A stretch of DNA of 64,000 nt from Epiperipatus broadwayi (Eukaryota; Onychophora; Udeonychophora; Euonychophora; Peripatidae), in assembly GCA_028023455.1 (NCBI GenBank), contig JAQFVV010013090.1, positions 1-64,000 on the forward strand, in the 5' to 3' direction. This document shows, in pieces, positions 33,430 to 47,140 of this stretch (within the stretch, counting starts at the first letter, position 1; the number at the start of each line of letters is the position of its first letter). The notes below the pieces were generated by a model. The model was not told the DNA's origin. It saw only the letters and a program-made list of their open reading frames with translations, and searched no databases. The position numbers and the translations under genes are program-made.

Positions 33430-34790
33430 AATAAACCCAATTTCTCCAAAATATCTTTGTTGCAGTTTTTAAAAGTGTATCAGTTATTTTCATATTAATT
33501 TCATTCAAATCTGTTCGAAATCTAGTAATACTTAAAACCTATTTGTAAGTTCTAATTTAAATTCATTAGAATGTTTCTGAAGATTAGGAATATCAACTGT
33601 AAATATTGTTTTTCTTAATAATTTTTGTTTCTCTAGTTCCTGTGTTAAATTTATTAAGAACATTATAATCTTGAAATATGTATTTTGTGTTGGTCAAAAT
33701 ATAATCAAATTCTGCTGTACCTTAATTTGGATGCTTCCATGTCCATTTCCTTTTAACATTTTTCGCAAAAAAAGAACTCATAATGTATAAAAAATTTTCT
33801 TTTTCAGCAAACTCCACAAGTCTATGTTCTCTCTCATTTCTATTACCATAACCAAATTACCTACAGCACTTTCATTTGTTTACCAATTCTAGCATTAAAC
33901 TCACAATTTAAAAATGTTATTTACTCTGATCAAAAACCTTTTGTACATCCATATAAAAATCTTCTACTACTTCATCACTATGAGAACTTGTTAGAGCATA
34001 AACCTGAATTATCTGCATTTGGTATCTGCTATTAAGTTGTAAAACTAATTTTGTCATTCTATCTGATACACCATCAATCTCCACAATCTTGTTTTTTCAC
34101 TTTTTATTTATAATGAATCCTATTCCATTTGTATTTCTAATATTTGTGCCTTTATAGTAGAGTTCATGTCCACTTTTTTAAATCAATTGTCTCATCACCT
34201 TTTCTTCTAACTTCACAAAGTTCATAATGTCTCATTTAATATAAGACAGTTCTAATTCTTGCAATCTTCCTGCACTTGGAAGTGATCTGCAGTTGTAAGT
34301 ACCTAAGTAAAAAGTCGTCATCAAATGGCAGCCTGGGTCCACAATCAGGGGATTCTTAGCACCCTTCACCTTCAGCCACCAACAACTGCCTTGATTGGTG
34401 ACTTTACAGCCTCCTGAGAATAAGGGCCATGATTTATTTTTGTCTGTCAAGATTGTATATATCTATTAGAAAAATATTTATCACTTACAACATAGATTCA
34501 TTCTGCCTTATTAGGAAAGTGAGAAGAAAGACCATGATGTTTCTTGATCTTAATAAACTCACCACACTGGCTAATGGGTGTTGGTGAGCAGCCCATCCAT
34601 GTTCGTATACTATATGAATAATCACATAGTAATAACAGCTGCAATGACAAGAACGTATGGAGTGGACATCAGGAAATTTGCCCTGCTCAGTTCCTTTAAG
34701 GCCTCCAAGAGGAATCAAAGGGTCTCCTTTCAGTTAATAGCAAACTCCTTTCTACATACTGAGATAAAAGTGACTGGATATTAGGCAATT
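33430..34790 (-). pseudogene. RTE-type LINE endonuclease relic
   Basis: Minus-strand frames, shifted several times, give FNARIGKQ (about 33880), GYGNRNERE (about 33845), FFAKNVKRKWTWKHPN (33725-33775) and EFDYILTNTKYIF (33675-33715), in the order of the apurinic-type endonuclease of RTE elements. The 5' region (34220-34790) aligns with the 5' region of the longer copy at 43880-46990, including CAGCCTGGGTCCACAATCA. The RT domain is absent here. Next to it, on the lower-coordinate side, sits the Penelope fragment. Confidence 0.7.
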
Positions 34791-34849
34791 TATTGTTTTT
34801 TTGATATTTCTAAGATAAATGTTTAATTGAAAGTTTTTTGCTTTTACAT

Positions 34850-35560
34850 TTCATACATGACTAATAATTGATAATGATATCATAATCTCTGAATTATTTT
34901 TAAATATCATTATTGATTGCCTCATCCTATTTAATAAATTCTTGATGGACTATTCTCTTATCATCAAAGAAACACCAGCATGGTCTTAAACTGTGAGCAT
35001 GACATGTTTCTTTTTAGGGCACAGTGAATCCAAGAATTTCTAGGGTATGCTCTGACATTTTGCTTCTGGGTCTGGAAGCACCAAGTTTCATCACCCATAA
35101 TTACTCACAGAAGCAGGTGTGTATTTGAAGACTAGTCAGTTGCAACATCAAACCAATACTGCTTTTATTCATTAATCAAGATCCAAGACACGAGCTTCAC
35201 AGAAAATCTTTCTCATGACCAATTATTTATTTAAAATTAGCCTGTTTCTTGATTAATCTGCAATTCTTCAGTTATCAATCTCACACTTAATCATCTCTTG
35301 GACCATATTGCGTCTCACACTTGATTAATATTAATATCGATTATTGTTGTTTTTGACTGTTTGCTTCTAGGATTACCCTTCACATCTTCTCACCCATCTT
35401 TGAACCTCTTATGCCACTCAAACACATTCAATTTCTTCATGGCATCTTCACCACATGTCACTTGCAACAGTTGTAATGTTTCAGTAGCACATTTTCTGAT
35501 TTTCATACAAAATTTGATATTAACATGTTACTCAACATTTTGGTCACCCATTTTACGTCC
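34850..35560 (-). pseudogene. Mariner transposase relic
   Basis: An ATG at 35549-35551 (minus) starts a frame with one early stop that reads VNIKFCMKIRKCATETLQLL and AMKKLNVFEWHKRFKDG, the N-terminal helix-turn-helix of mariner transposases. Further on, IMGDETWCFQ (35071-35100) carries the first catalytic Asp, followed by FKTMLVFL and DKRIVHQEFI in adjacent frames. Many stops break the frame and the C-terminal third is lost where the RTE relic begins. The 5' untranslated part may extend to about 35870. Confidence 0.75.
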
Positions 35561-35870
35561 AAGCGTACACACAGATATTTATTATCTTTTCAATGGCTAA
35601 CTAAAGCTAATTCTAATTGCTTAAAATTTACACATATGTCAGCTTCAACATGCTCAAACATGAATACTCATGTTATTTCGAAACAACTAGGTTACAGATA
35701 ACACCACACCGCCATTCCGGAATTAAATTGTCACACTTTGTACATGTAACATGGTTTATGCTTTCTATTTTACGAGTCTTTCAGGTTTATTTCATTATCA
35801 CATGACTTTATCATATGCTTTCAAAAGCAGTTCTTTTTACTTTACTCTAGAATAGAATGTAAAGAACTAC

Positions 35871-36889
35871 CATGTTTAATGTTTGAACATTTCAATCAAT
35901 GTATTTCATAGAATGAAATCAACCAGTGTGCATTATTAAATTGTTTCAAATATAACGTTTATTGTAATGTTATTTTTGTGATAACAGATGCTCATCCAGG
36001 CTTAAATCATTGCCTCTTCTGAGAAAAGTTATGTAGTGTGTGTTTTAGTATAGAAAAAAATAAACCCATTGTTTATTTGATTATACTGTATATTATTTAT
36101 GTGTTTTGATTTATGAAAGAGAAAAAGTGTTATTGTTAATTTATATATAAAATTAATTGCTTGTTTATGCATAAAATAAAATTACTTCTATATTTTGCCC
36201 ATAGGTGAATTTCTTAGTGCATGCATATGCTATTTTAATTTTCTTCAAATATTTAGAAATGATGAATAGATTATTTTAAAAAAGTTCATTTTCTCCAAAT
36301 AATTGGTAATATTGATTTTGGCAATTAAAATATGCCAGTGAGTTATAACAAAAAGAAATATGCATTTCTATATTTCTATAAGCTTTTTTGACAATGATCT
36401 AGAAAAAAAAAAGTCTGGTAGCTGTATCATTGTATCACTAATTCTTCGAGAAGTAAACAAGTAAATAATATTTGTGCATACATTAAAAAATTTAGATTTT
36501 ATACATATAGATTTCCATGACAAATGCACACATAACATACCTAATAAGCATTTTACAAAAAATTCTCAAAAGCATATACTGAGTCAAATGTAAAATATTT
36601 TATTTATAATTTCATTAACAACAAACAAATTTCAAATTTTCACTTAAAATTTCATTCATAAGTTGTTGTTTTTTGTCCTGGTATTTTATCTTTATATAAT
36701 TTATCATTTTCTACGCATAAGATTGCAAATGATTTTCAATCACACTAAATTCAATTCATATTCATTTCTTTTTCCACTGTCTGATAACAAGCACTTCAGT
36801 TCTTCAGCAACCTATAAGTTAATGGTTTGCTTTCAATTTGAATCTTACCATTTTAATATATAATAACCATACACCAAAGTATTGAAAAC
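35871..36889. other. AT-rich non-coding stretch
   Basis: No gene or repeat boundary is recognised. Confidence 0.5.
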
Positions 36890-37650
36890 TACGTTTAATA
36901 AACTTTACCAAAATTATTCTGTTTAATTCTTTTACCTTGCACTTTATCCATACTTAAAATGGGTGGCAACCTTTTCCCCATAAATTCTGAAATTGATTTG
37001 GCAACAACTTTAAATCTGGTTTTCCAATAATTAAGATAACATAATTTTTCTAACCATCTGGAATGTATTAATTATACTATCACTGCTTAAAATTTCTCCA
37101 TATAGTAGATTTATTTATAAATGATTATATCACTTCCTGCAACTTTTTGGTGTTTATTGTATAGCTTTTAGATTCTTAATCATAATTTTGATTTCTCAAT
37201 TAGTCTCTAATTTTATTTTAGAATCTACAATTTCTTTATCTCTTTGAAATTTTCTTCAATGATCTCTCCATTTTCTATTTATAAGCATATCTTTATTCCA
37301 GTTACCCATTCTTTAAATATTTTTGGTTCCATTTCTTTAATAAAATTTTGAACATTTTTTCCATGTTTGCCATACCATTTTGTAATCTCTTTTGATTTTC
37401 TTTCATGGTATTCCGTATTTTCTTTTGGTTTTCATTTATGTTAGCCATCATTATTTTATTTGAGGAAACCTTTGGCATCCATTTTTTATCAGTATTTACT
37501 TTTGGTTTACTATAATAAATTATATATCAATCTGTCAAACATTAATGGATCGTTTGTTTCATATTCTCTATGGGGCCACATCCCTGACATTAATCGTCCT
37601 CATATAATTAATTAAGGCCATCATCTAGAGTTTGTTTCAATATTTTTTTT
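36890..37650 (-). mobile_element. LINE reverse-transcriptase relic (L1/Tx1-like?)
   Basis: The minus strand gives MANINENQKKIRNTMKENQK near 37450, TPKVAGSDIIIYK in the region of RT motif 0 (KxPGxDG), and FKVVAKSISEFMGKRLPPIL near 36980-37040, which resembles the (Y)KIxAKxLxxRLxxxLP stretch of LINE reverse transcriptases. No catalytic YADD box is seen, as the sequence ends before it. The clade is uncertain. Confidence 0.45.
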
Positions 37651-38296
37651 TAATAGTGCACTATGATTATTTAAAACTTTTCATAGTGGAAACATACAAG
37701 CTATTATATTGGAAGCCAATTTATTGTGACAGTAGCTTATTATATGCGAATGTAATGATGAAGAATGGGGAAAGTCATAAATCCATTAAACACATAGAAA
37801 GACTCTCAGTTGAGATCTAAAGGAAATTTTATTGTAACTCAGCTTCTGATCTCTCTATGCATATATAAGTCATTTAACTGGCATTAAACTTGGCTTACAA
37901 AGATAATTAATAAACCTTTGAAGATTAATAATTTAAAAGTTCTTAACTAATAATTAATTAATGGTAGAACAACATATTGTGTAAAATAAAAACTTACCAT
38001 TGAATTAACAACTTTATTTATCTTTTCTGACTAGTGATATTATTTAATATGATTATTGTTCATCAAAATATTAAAAGAAAATAGGAGTCAAAACCATGTT
38101 TGAGCCCATTCACATCATATTAATGTACACATAAAATAATATCATGGCTAACTAACCAAAAGAGGCTAGTGCAATCATATCAAGCTAATGATCAAACAAA
38201 TATTTATAAAAAAATATTTTATTAATTTCCAAGAGAATTATTTATATAAGATAAATGAAACAAACCAAAAAAGAAATAATTACAACAATAATAGCA

Positions 38297-38490
38297 ATAT
38301 AATATTAATATCATCTATATTCTTTATTACTGTTTACAGTGCTTTTTTACAATCCACTATTCACAGTTTCGATTGCCCCAGCAATCTTCTTCAGAACAAT
38401 ATCCATCTTTCATTTAAACTGTATTAATAATGAATTGTAAAAAAGCATTGTAAACAGTAATAAAGAATATAGATGATATTAATATTATAT
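38297..38490. repeat. Inverted repeat with 57-bp arms
   Basis: Arms 38297-38353 and 38434-38490 match at 56 of 57 positions around an 80-nt spacer. The arm starts ATATAATATTAATATCATCT. The near-identity implies recent formation or homogenisation. No coding capacity. Family unknown. Confidence 0.8.
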
Positions 38491-41400
38491 GGATTTGGCA
38501 ATGCACTAAGAAAGATAGTTATAATAATAGTAATAAATCACACAATTATAATTCTTATCCAAATGATTTGAAGAAATATTTATTTCATATATCAATGCCA
38601 AAAATATCACGAAAAAAAAAAATTGAGTTTAAATAAAGATATTTTCTTTGTAATTTAAAATCTAACAAATGTTTAAAAGTTTGCAACTACATTTCAATAT
38701 AAAAAGAACTGCATATGTATACATTTATGTATACAACATTTCGATGTGTGAACTTGAAACCAATAAGAATATTAATGATGAATGATAGTACAGTAAAGAT
38801 GTATGATATTTATTCAAATACACAAAATATTATGGTTAGCCAATCATACAAGCAATCAATACTGGATCTCATAATTGTATTGCCAAAAACAATCAAAAGC
38901 ATAATACATTCCAAATATTAAAAGTTTACTACAAATATCCTAAATATATCATACCTTAATTATTAAAAGACCATTAAAATATATATGTTAATTCAGGTGC
39001 TGCTAATGACTCACTACTCAACTTCAAATCCAAATATAATCAAGATGGGTATGCTATAATAAACTCTAACCTACTACATCACATTAAATAACTACAACAA
39101 TATATCAGGAAGGAAAACACATCGCCATGATTTCAAAAACTCAAAAAATCGACTAAGGAGAAATACCTCTACAAATAACAAAACAAACACTTATATTTCA
39201 AATATGCAAATGTTCAAAATATAAAAATTACTTACACAATTATATTGCACACACATACTTAAAATGGCAAACAAAGTAAAAACTCATAATATGAATAACA
39301 TCAGCAGAATATTGCTAAGAAATAATAATCTATATTTTACCAAATATGTAAATGTCTGGCAATGATTCAATTTCACATATCTAAAATTTATGTATTAATT
39401 TTAAAATTAATACCGATAGGATTTATATTTTTTTAACTTGAAAATTTCTAATATATTATACATTAAACTGTATTTACTTGTTCTTACAACACTTCAAAAA
39501 AATTTCTCATTTTTCTATAACTTGATTTAATTAATCTAAATATTAAATAATTTATTAATATGAATTTTAAATTAGTGACATCTTAATGAAATCATAATGA
39601 TAAGCAAAATGCAATGACTGGCTATCAATCATTAAGCAAAATTATTAGTTATGGTTTATTTTCTTCCCTTTAGGAATTAAATCATGCTTCAGAATAATAT
39701 ACCATTAAAATTAAAAACAATCTTCAAAAATAAGTATAACAAAGTACATTTGAATATTATCTGTTACAATAGACTCTTTCAAATATATATAAAATTATTG
39801 GACCTTCCTTATACTACAATAATATTGGTGGCAAAAAATAAATAAATAAATAGGTAGATATTTACAAATGATTTTATCCAGACATTCATCAATCTTTTTT
39901 ATTGGAATTTTAGACACTAATGTTAGTGACAAAGAAATAATAATAAAAAAATAAATGAATCACAATATATCAGATCAAATCTCAAAGCAATAATTAGCCA
40001 AATGTTCATTCAATTAAATCTGGAAATATTGAAAAATACAAGTGGTGAAAAATAAATTCTATATATAAGAAAAGAAATGAAGCAAGGCCATTAAAAATGT
40101 TAAGCCATTCAATTAATTTTGCAAACCTAATATTTTTGTTTAACAAAAATTAATAAAACATTCAAAATTTATAGCTGATAAGTAGATAGAAATAATAAAG
40201 TCATGGATTTATTCTTTGCTTTGGATATAATTCTAATGTTTTCCAAATTTGTAACAAAATGGTTTGAAGATAAATATTACGAATAAACATGTTTCTTTTT
40301 ACATTTACTTAATAAATGAACATGAAGGTACAACATAACAGGATGCACATCATAGAAAATTTAATAATTCATAAAGCAAATAAGGTTAATAATAAATTAA
40401 ATACAGTCATTTAATTTGCTTCAAACTTAATCCATAACAAGTATTATTATTTGTATTGTGCATAAATTTTAAGATATAGAAATACATAATAAACTATGGT
40501 AACTATTTAAAAATAGCGCGAGATTCAAAATGTTGAATATCCAGCTAAAACTTTAAAAATGTTGTTTTTTGACAAGTAAAATTATTAAATATAATGGATA
40601 AATGCTTATGATGTATAATAGTGTGATCTCCAGAGCACATTTATTTTGATATTAAATTGTTTTAATTCAATAAAAATAATAAAATATCAAGAAAAGAATA
40701 CCAAAATAGTGGGCTGAAAGAAACAGCTAGATGAAGTAGAGGTGATTTTGAAACCAGTTTTTTTATATAAAAATGTAATTTAATTTAAAACTAGAATTGA
40801 TGATAATTTACAAATTTGATATATTGAATAAAGATGAATTTGTGGCTTATTAATAAACTTTTCAAAATGTTTTGTTCTCTTTCCATTTTTTCTTTTCTTC
40901 TACGTTCATTTTATGCAGAACACCTCAGCAGAAATAATGAAGATATTGAAAGGGGAATAAATATTAATCTAATTTAGACATTTTTTTCCATTTATATATA
41001 AAATGCAATCACTTAAAAGATCTTCTCACAAGTCATTTAATCTGCAAAATCAAAGAAAATCATGTGAAAAAAAAAAACAAAGTTATCACAGTTTTCTAAT
41101 GCTTGGATAGTTTAATACTTATCAATTCTTTATTTTCATAGTGATAAATTTAACTGTAAAGATCTAAATACTATTTTACACTTATATTTCTTTTATTCAT
41201 GATTTAAGTGTTTAACTTTGTTTTAATTTTTTACCTGCTTAATTTAATAACAGAAATAGAGCAGAAAAGAATAAAACCTTGTTAATTGTATCTCATTGGG
41301 AAGTATGTTATTATGAGGTTTTTGTACTAACATCAGCCTGTCTATTTTCACATTATAATGGTGTTTTGAGTTGCTGCACTGGATGCATTATAATTATTTA

Positions 41401-41825
41401 TTCGACCTTATACATTGGAGTACCAAGTCATGTAGTGATGAGGTCTCGTACTGAGAATCATATTACATAGCAGAAAGTATAAGTGATAAAAACAAAACCG
41501 GCAAATCAAATAGTTCTAATCACCATTATATGCTTCACACTCGGTTACCAAATTTATGCAATAAAAATTAATTAATAAACAACGTTTCATTAATACATTT
41601 TATTAAGATAATTAATAAAATATAATTATATCCTATATCTGTTGTAGATACATATTTACATTCTATAAATTATAAATATTTTATAAACTGAATTCCGGAG
41701 CATATATATTATCAATATACATTTATTTTAAAAAAATTACACATTTAACATCAAAATTCTCACAAAATAATATAAAATAATGCATTTGAATTGATTTAAC
41801 AAGATAATTAAAAAGCTATACTTAC
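38491..41825. other. AT-rich non-coding stretch
   Basis: No supported gene. Open frames near 38715-38921 and 41279-41470 have no recognisable family or splice context. The latter is somewhat GC-richer than its surroundings and may be an old repeat. Confidence 0.45.
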
Positions 41826-41881
41826 TTGTGACACATTTGACATAATAGCCTCAACAATCGCCTCTCTGCCCCTTTGGAATA
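41826..41881 (-). CDS. Candidate small internal exon
   Basis: On the minus strand an acceptor TTTGTAG at 41882-41888 and a strong donor GTAAGTATAG from 41825 enclose 56 bases. The open frame is two bases then 18 codons, FQRGREAIVEAIMSNVSQ, ending in phase 0. The composition (GGGGCAGAGAGGCG) differs sharply from its AT-rich flanks. It lies downstream of the PHD exon on the same strand, so it may belong to the same gene, with at least one more exon needed to match the phase. It would join in phase to the terminal exon candidate at 12680-12790. Confidence 0.5.
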
Positions 41882-42076
41882 CTACAAATATGTGTTAATA
41901 AATTAAAAATCCAATAATTTTAAATGCAATGAATTTTTAAATCACATATATTATAAATTTATTAGATTTAAGAAATACAATTATCATATTTTCCAGCATC
42001 CAAAACGAGTGACTGCTGAGGTGGCACTCAAATTTTGATTGCTAAACTTTGAAAAAAAAAAAAACTATGATAGTAA

Positions 42077-42124
42077 AATATTTTGTTACCCTATATGAAC
42101 AATATTTTGTTACCCTATATGAAC
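42077..42124. repeat. Exact 24-bp tandem duplication
   Basis: AATATTTTGTTACCCTATAT plus GAAC occurs twice back to back without mismatch. Confidence 0.85.
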
Positions 42125-43879
42125 AATTTTAATCTCATTAAAAATTTACATTTTTGAAAATGCTGTATATGCTTAGCTTGAAATGTTTGATTTTTAAAAA
42201 GATGGCTTGTTTTTATGACAACTTTTTTTTAATACTAATTCTGATTACTGAATATATTAGTAGAAAAAAAATAAGGCCACAAAACTTTCTAAGTCTATTG
42301 GTTAGTCTTGCAATCATGTGCTTAAATATTACTAAAATAATTCATTCTTTTGAAAAACATGATACATTTTTATTATAATTTGTATGCTTGTACAAACACG
42401 ATAAGCCAATTTTAATTTGGAAATAAAGTTAATAATAAATATTTATTTTTACTATTTTGCTTTATTTCATAATTTCTTTTATTGTTTATCAAATTTTCAA
42501 ATATCATAGGAAAAATAAATTCTTTTTGTGCAAACATTCATAAAGTGGTTTTAAAAAAAAATCATTTCAAATGATTTCACCAATCAGCCTATGATTTGAA
42601 AATATAGATTTCCATATATTTTAATAATTCACACAAATATAAATATCTAATAAATGAATGCTTAATTACTCAATTCAAATCTGTAATTTAGATCCCAACA
42701 AATCTCAATACATTTGAAATATTCAATGAACACTATATATTGCTCTTCAAAATCTGACAATTTAATGCTTTAAAACTTTCAATCAGAAATTCAACAAATA
42801 TATAGATGGTCACATATAAGTAAATTATCCACATAACGTTTTAGCTGAAATAATGGTCAATTTAAGCAGCAATGTGTGTGCACAATTCTAGTATGTAAAC
42901 TTAGAAAATAATAATAATCACAATTAAAAGTTAAGAAAAAGAGGAAATCATAACATTTATAATAATAGATATAATAAACTGTAATAATCGTAAAATAGCA
43001 ATTTTCATAGTAAACATGTAAAAAGTACTAAACAATTGGCAGACAATTCAAGATCTCAGCTGAATCAAAATTTACATTAAAATAAATTTTCGATATATAT
43101 TGAAAGGTTTATAAATATATGTCTGAATAAAATTTATATTTATTCAATAATAAAGAATTAAAGCACTCCTTGGTTTAGGAACAGAAAGTAATTGTACATT
43201 TAAATAAGCATGTACATTTATTTCAAAATCATTCTCTTTACATTTTATTAATTAAATGATACAAATAGATTTTAAATTTCAGAAAAGAAAAAAAAAATTT
43301 ATTAAATTATATTAGATTTATCAAAGTTTCAAAAAAAATACAGTCAAGAAATTTCATTGAATTTAAAAGTTATAGTAAAGATAAATAGTTGCCCCCCCCC
43401 CCCCAAGATATGAACTAATAATTCCAGAAAGTTTAATTAAAGTTATTTATCAATAGATTTAAAATACAATATGTTTTTGGAATAATTTATGGTTATTCTT
43501 ATTTTTATGTATATTCTCTTAAACATATTGTATAGTGAATGGTATAATTAACCATTCATTTATTATATAAATATATAATTAAACTATTATATTTTACAAA
43601 TAAATAAATAAAAAAGAAATTTAAGAGTTAAAAAAAAAATACATTCATAAAATAAAACAAGCATCATAAGTTTTATTTATTATATGATCACTTTCATCAA
43701 ATATTCCATTCAATTAATAAAATAGAATTCCCACCCTATATCTCCAACCTGACTTTCTCCAGTTGGGAATCCAATCAGAAATCAATTTTCGAGGTAGCCA
43801 CTTTTATTAAAAGCTAAATGTGTAGATTAAAGGCTATTAGCCTCAAACAGTATTTGATTTTATGAACAGTTGATATTAT
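42125..43879. other. AT-rich stretch, probable intron
   Basis: A C12 run lies at 43393-43404. No gene is seen. If the exons at 47.2 and 41.8 kb belong together, this is intron. Confidence 0.45.
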
Positions 43880-46800
43880 TAATGATCAACATCATCATTA
43901 TTTTCAACCATTATAAATCCTCTGCAGGATGAAGTTCTCTCCAAGTTTAATCTAGTTTTTCTAATTATACCTAACCTACCTTCACAATATAAATTTCACT
44001 ATTTCACCATCCTGGTCTCTTCTTAGATCTTTTACATTCTATTAGGATTCCATTTAAGACTTCAACTATCCATCTATTGTCATGTCTTCTAGCAATATTC
44101 TCCAACACAGCTCCATTTCAGTTTCTTAATTCTTTTAATTACATCAACTTTACCCAGTAGCTCTCTCACCCATTTATTTAGTTTTCAATCTTTTACTATT
44201 ATTCCTAATATACGTGTATCACTACTTTGTTGAGTTGTCTGAAATCTCTGAATTGTCCTTTTGATAAATAATAAGAACTGATTAAAAAATATCTATTAAA
44301 TTTTTTTTTCCAAATAGTATATTTTTTTTAATACAAAGTTATTTCTACTAAAAAAACTCCATCTAAGTTTAACTCTTTAATTAATTTCATCCCTTATTTT
44401 TCCATCTGTATTAATAATCTGACCAAAGTATTTGTGATTATTAACTTCTTCTAATTTGTCATTATCAATCTTTTATTTTGTTTTGAGAAAATCCAGTAAA
44501 CATTAGTTTTTTAACATTTATTTTTGGTCTACTTCCTTACCTTCATCTGATCACTCTTGCAACATTTCCTGAAGCTTTGAAACACTATTTGCAAAAGTAA
44601 CCACATCATCTGCAAATCTACATGACTTAAATAATCTCTGTATATTTTATTCCGTCAGCTTCTCATTTTAATCCACAAAACATTTCTTGTAAAACATCTG
44701 TAAAAAGTTTTGGAGATATAGAATCATCCTGTTGAACATCCTTGATAATTTTAATATTTCTAGTATCTCCATGTAATCTAATTATGTTGTTGCATTATGA
44801 AAAATTATTCTTTTCAATATGACAATATACCAGGTCAAATCTTGATGATCCAATGTTTTAATCACCATAGAAGTGCTTTTATAGAATCAAATACTTTTTC
44901 ATGATTTTCAAATCCAAAGCATGCTCAAATTCATTGGTCAGTTTTATAACTTCTTCAATGCTCATATGTAATCCACTGTGCTAAAACCACTTTTAAATCC
45001 AGCTTCTCTATTGGTTACTTAAAATCTAAAGATTGCTGTAGATGAGTTATAATTATCTTGATAAAATTTTGAATAGAACTGACAAAAGACTAATAATTTT
45101 ATAATTTCTAATATCTTCTTTATCATCTTTTTTAAATATCAATATCACTATTGCAGTCTTCTAGTCATATATTGCTTCTTTCTCTTTTAGACATTTGATA
45201 TATAATTTTGACAATAACTATTCTATTTCTTTATATGCTTCTAAGATATTGATTATAATTCCGTCATTACTTGGAGCCTTTGCCTTGACAATGGATTTAA
45301 TTTAATATATCACTTCTCCATTTAAAATGCTAGGCAATTCAGAAGATTTAATAAATATAAAGAATACTTCATTTTCTTAGTCTTTAATACTTTATAGAAT
45401 TATTCTACTCATTTCATGATGTCAATTCTCTTTTTAATAGTAGTTCCACCTTTTTTTTTTTTATTGAAAAAAATAATTTTCCAATACAAGATGTTGCTTT
45501 ATACTTTTGAGAATTTTATTTTCTTCTATAGATTTCCTTGCTTCACAAGTAGATTTTCTTATATTGTTGTAACCTCTTTTTTTATACCATTTTACAAAAC
45601 TCTAGATATTCTTCTTAATGATCATTATTATACTTTTTCAAATTACTTTTTTTCTTCATACACTGGTCTTGTCTCACTAGAAAATTTACTGGTACATTGC
45701 TATAAATTTGTAACAGCTATCTGTGATGCAATTCTTAATTGAATACTAATAGAGTATGAATTATTTTATTCAATTCATTCAAATATGAATCATACAAAAT
45801 CTGTTAATATTTTAAAATGATTTGCAAATTCAATTTAAATTTATTGATTCTGAAAGTCTATTGTTAAGACTGTTTTTTCAAATAATTTTTGTCTCTTCAG
45901 TTAGGCATTGATATCTATATTAATCTTACTAATAGATTATCACATCTTGTGTTAAATCTATTATGAATTTTATAATTTTAAAATACATATTTTCTGTTAA
46001 TCAAAATATAATCCAATTCTGCTGTATTTTCATTTGGATGCTTCCGTGGCTATAAGAAAGAATTTATAATATAAAATTTTTCTTTCTATGCAAGTTTCAT
46101 AAATCTGTGTCCTCTCATTTCTATTATCATAACCAAATTTACCCTCAGTACTTTTATCTTTCAATTATTTATTGATTCTAGCATTAGAGTCTCCCATAAT
46201 AATTTTAAAATGTCAAATCAAAGACATTTTATACATCTATATAAAAATCCTCTACTTCTTTCATCACAATAAGAATTTATTGGAACCTTTAATTATCTGC
46301 ATTTGTTATCTTCTATTTATTCAAATAACCAATCTTACCATTCTGTATAATATATCATCAATCCCTACAATATTATTCTTCTATTTTTTATTCATAATGA
46401 ATCCCACCCCACTTGTGGTTAAGTAAATCAATTGTCTTTTTACCTATCCTTCTAACTTCACAAAATCCAACAATATTTCCATTTAAGATCAGACAGTTCT
46501 TTCAATTCATGCAAATTTCTTTTACTTAAAATTGACCTGCAGTTGTAACTATCTAAATAAAAAGTCATCATCAAAAGACGGCCTGGGTCCACAATCACAG
46601 ACTTCTTAGCATGCCTTCAGTTGAACAACTACTGTCTTGGTTAGCAACATTATAGCCTCCAGGGAATAAGGGCCTTAATTTGGTATTATCTATCAAGACT
46701 GTAAACATTTATTTATTTATACACACATTGACCCTACTTTAACGAAAATTCAACTAATATTTCAATTAAGAACTGTCAAGCAACTGAGAGGATCATGTGT

Positions 46801-46990
46801 ATTCAGAAGTAAAAAGCCAATAAACTCATTTACAGTGGCAGATGCACTTTGGCGAGCAGTCTATCCATGTACATTTACTATATGAATTCTCTATTTCTAC
46901 CAGCTCAGTTTCTTTTAAGTTCTTAAAGAAAAATCAAAAGGTATTTCAATTAACAGAAACTCATTTCTGCAGCCTTATTTAATGATAAAG
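43880..46990 (-). mobile_element. Nearly full-length RTE-type LINE relic
   Basis: The minus strand runs through the whole RTE protein order in broken frames. The 5' region matches 34220-34790, and the endonuclease end has ELDYILINRKYVF near 46005. The reverse transcriptase shows AKAPSNDGII (45257-45285; KxPGxDG motif), QQDDSISPKLFTDVLQEMF (44675-44735) and RFADDVVTFAN (44595-44620), the catalytic ADD box. Near the 3' end, ARRHDNRWIVEVLNG and RSKKRPGW (43990-44095) match the RTE C-terminal tail. Many stops and frameshifts show it is long dead. It lies in the presumed intron between the exons at 47.2 and 41.8 kb. Confidence 0.75.
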
Positions 46991-47140
46991 ATCCTTAAAG
47001 TAAAAGTAAAAGCAAAGATGGTAGATATTATTTTAAGAATATATTCTTAGAATAATATCTAAAAAATTATTTCAATATCTTTATTATTATTATTTTTTAA
47101 AAAAAATAGAAATTATTAATAACATATAAAATTTGTTTAC

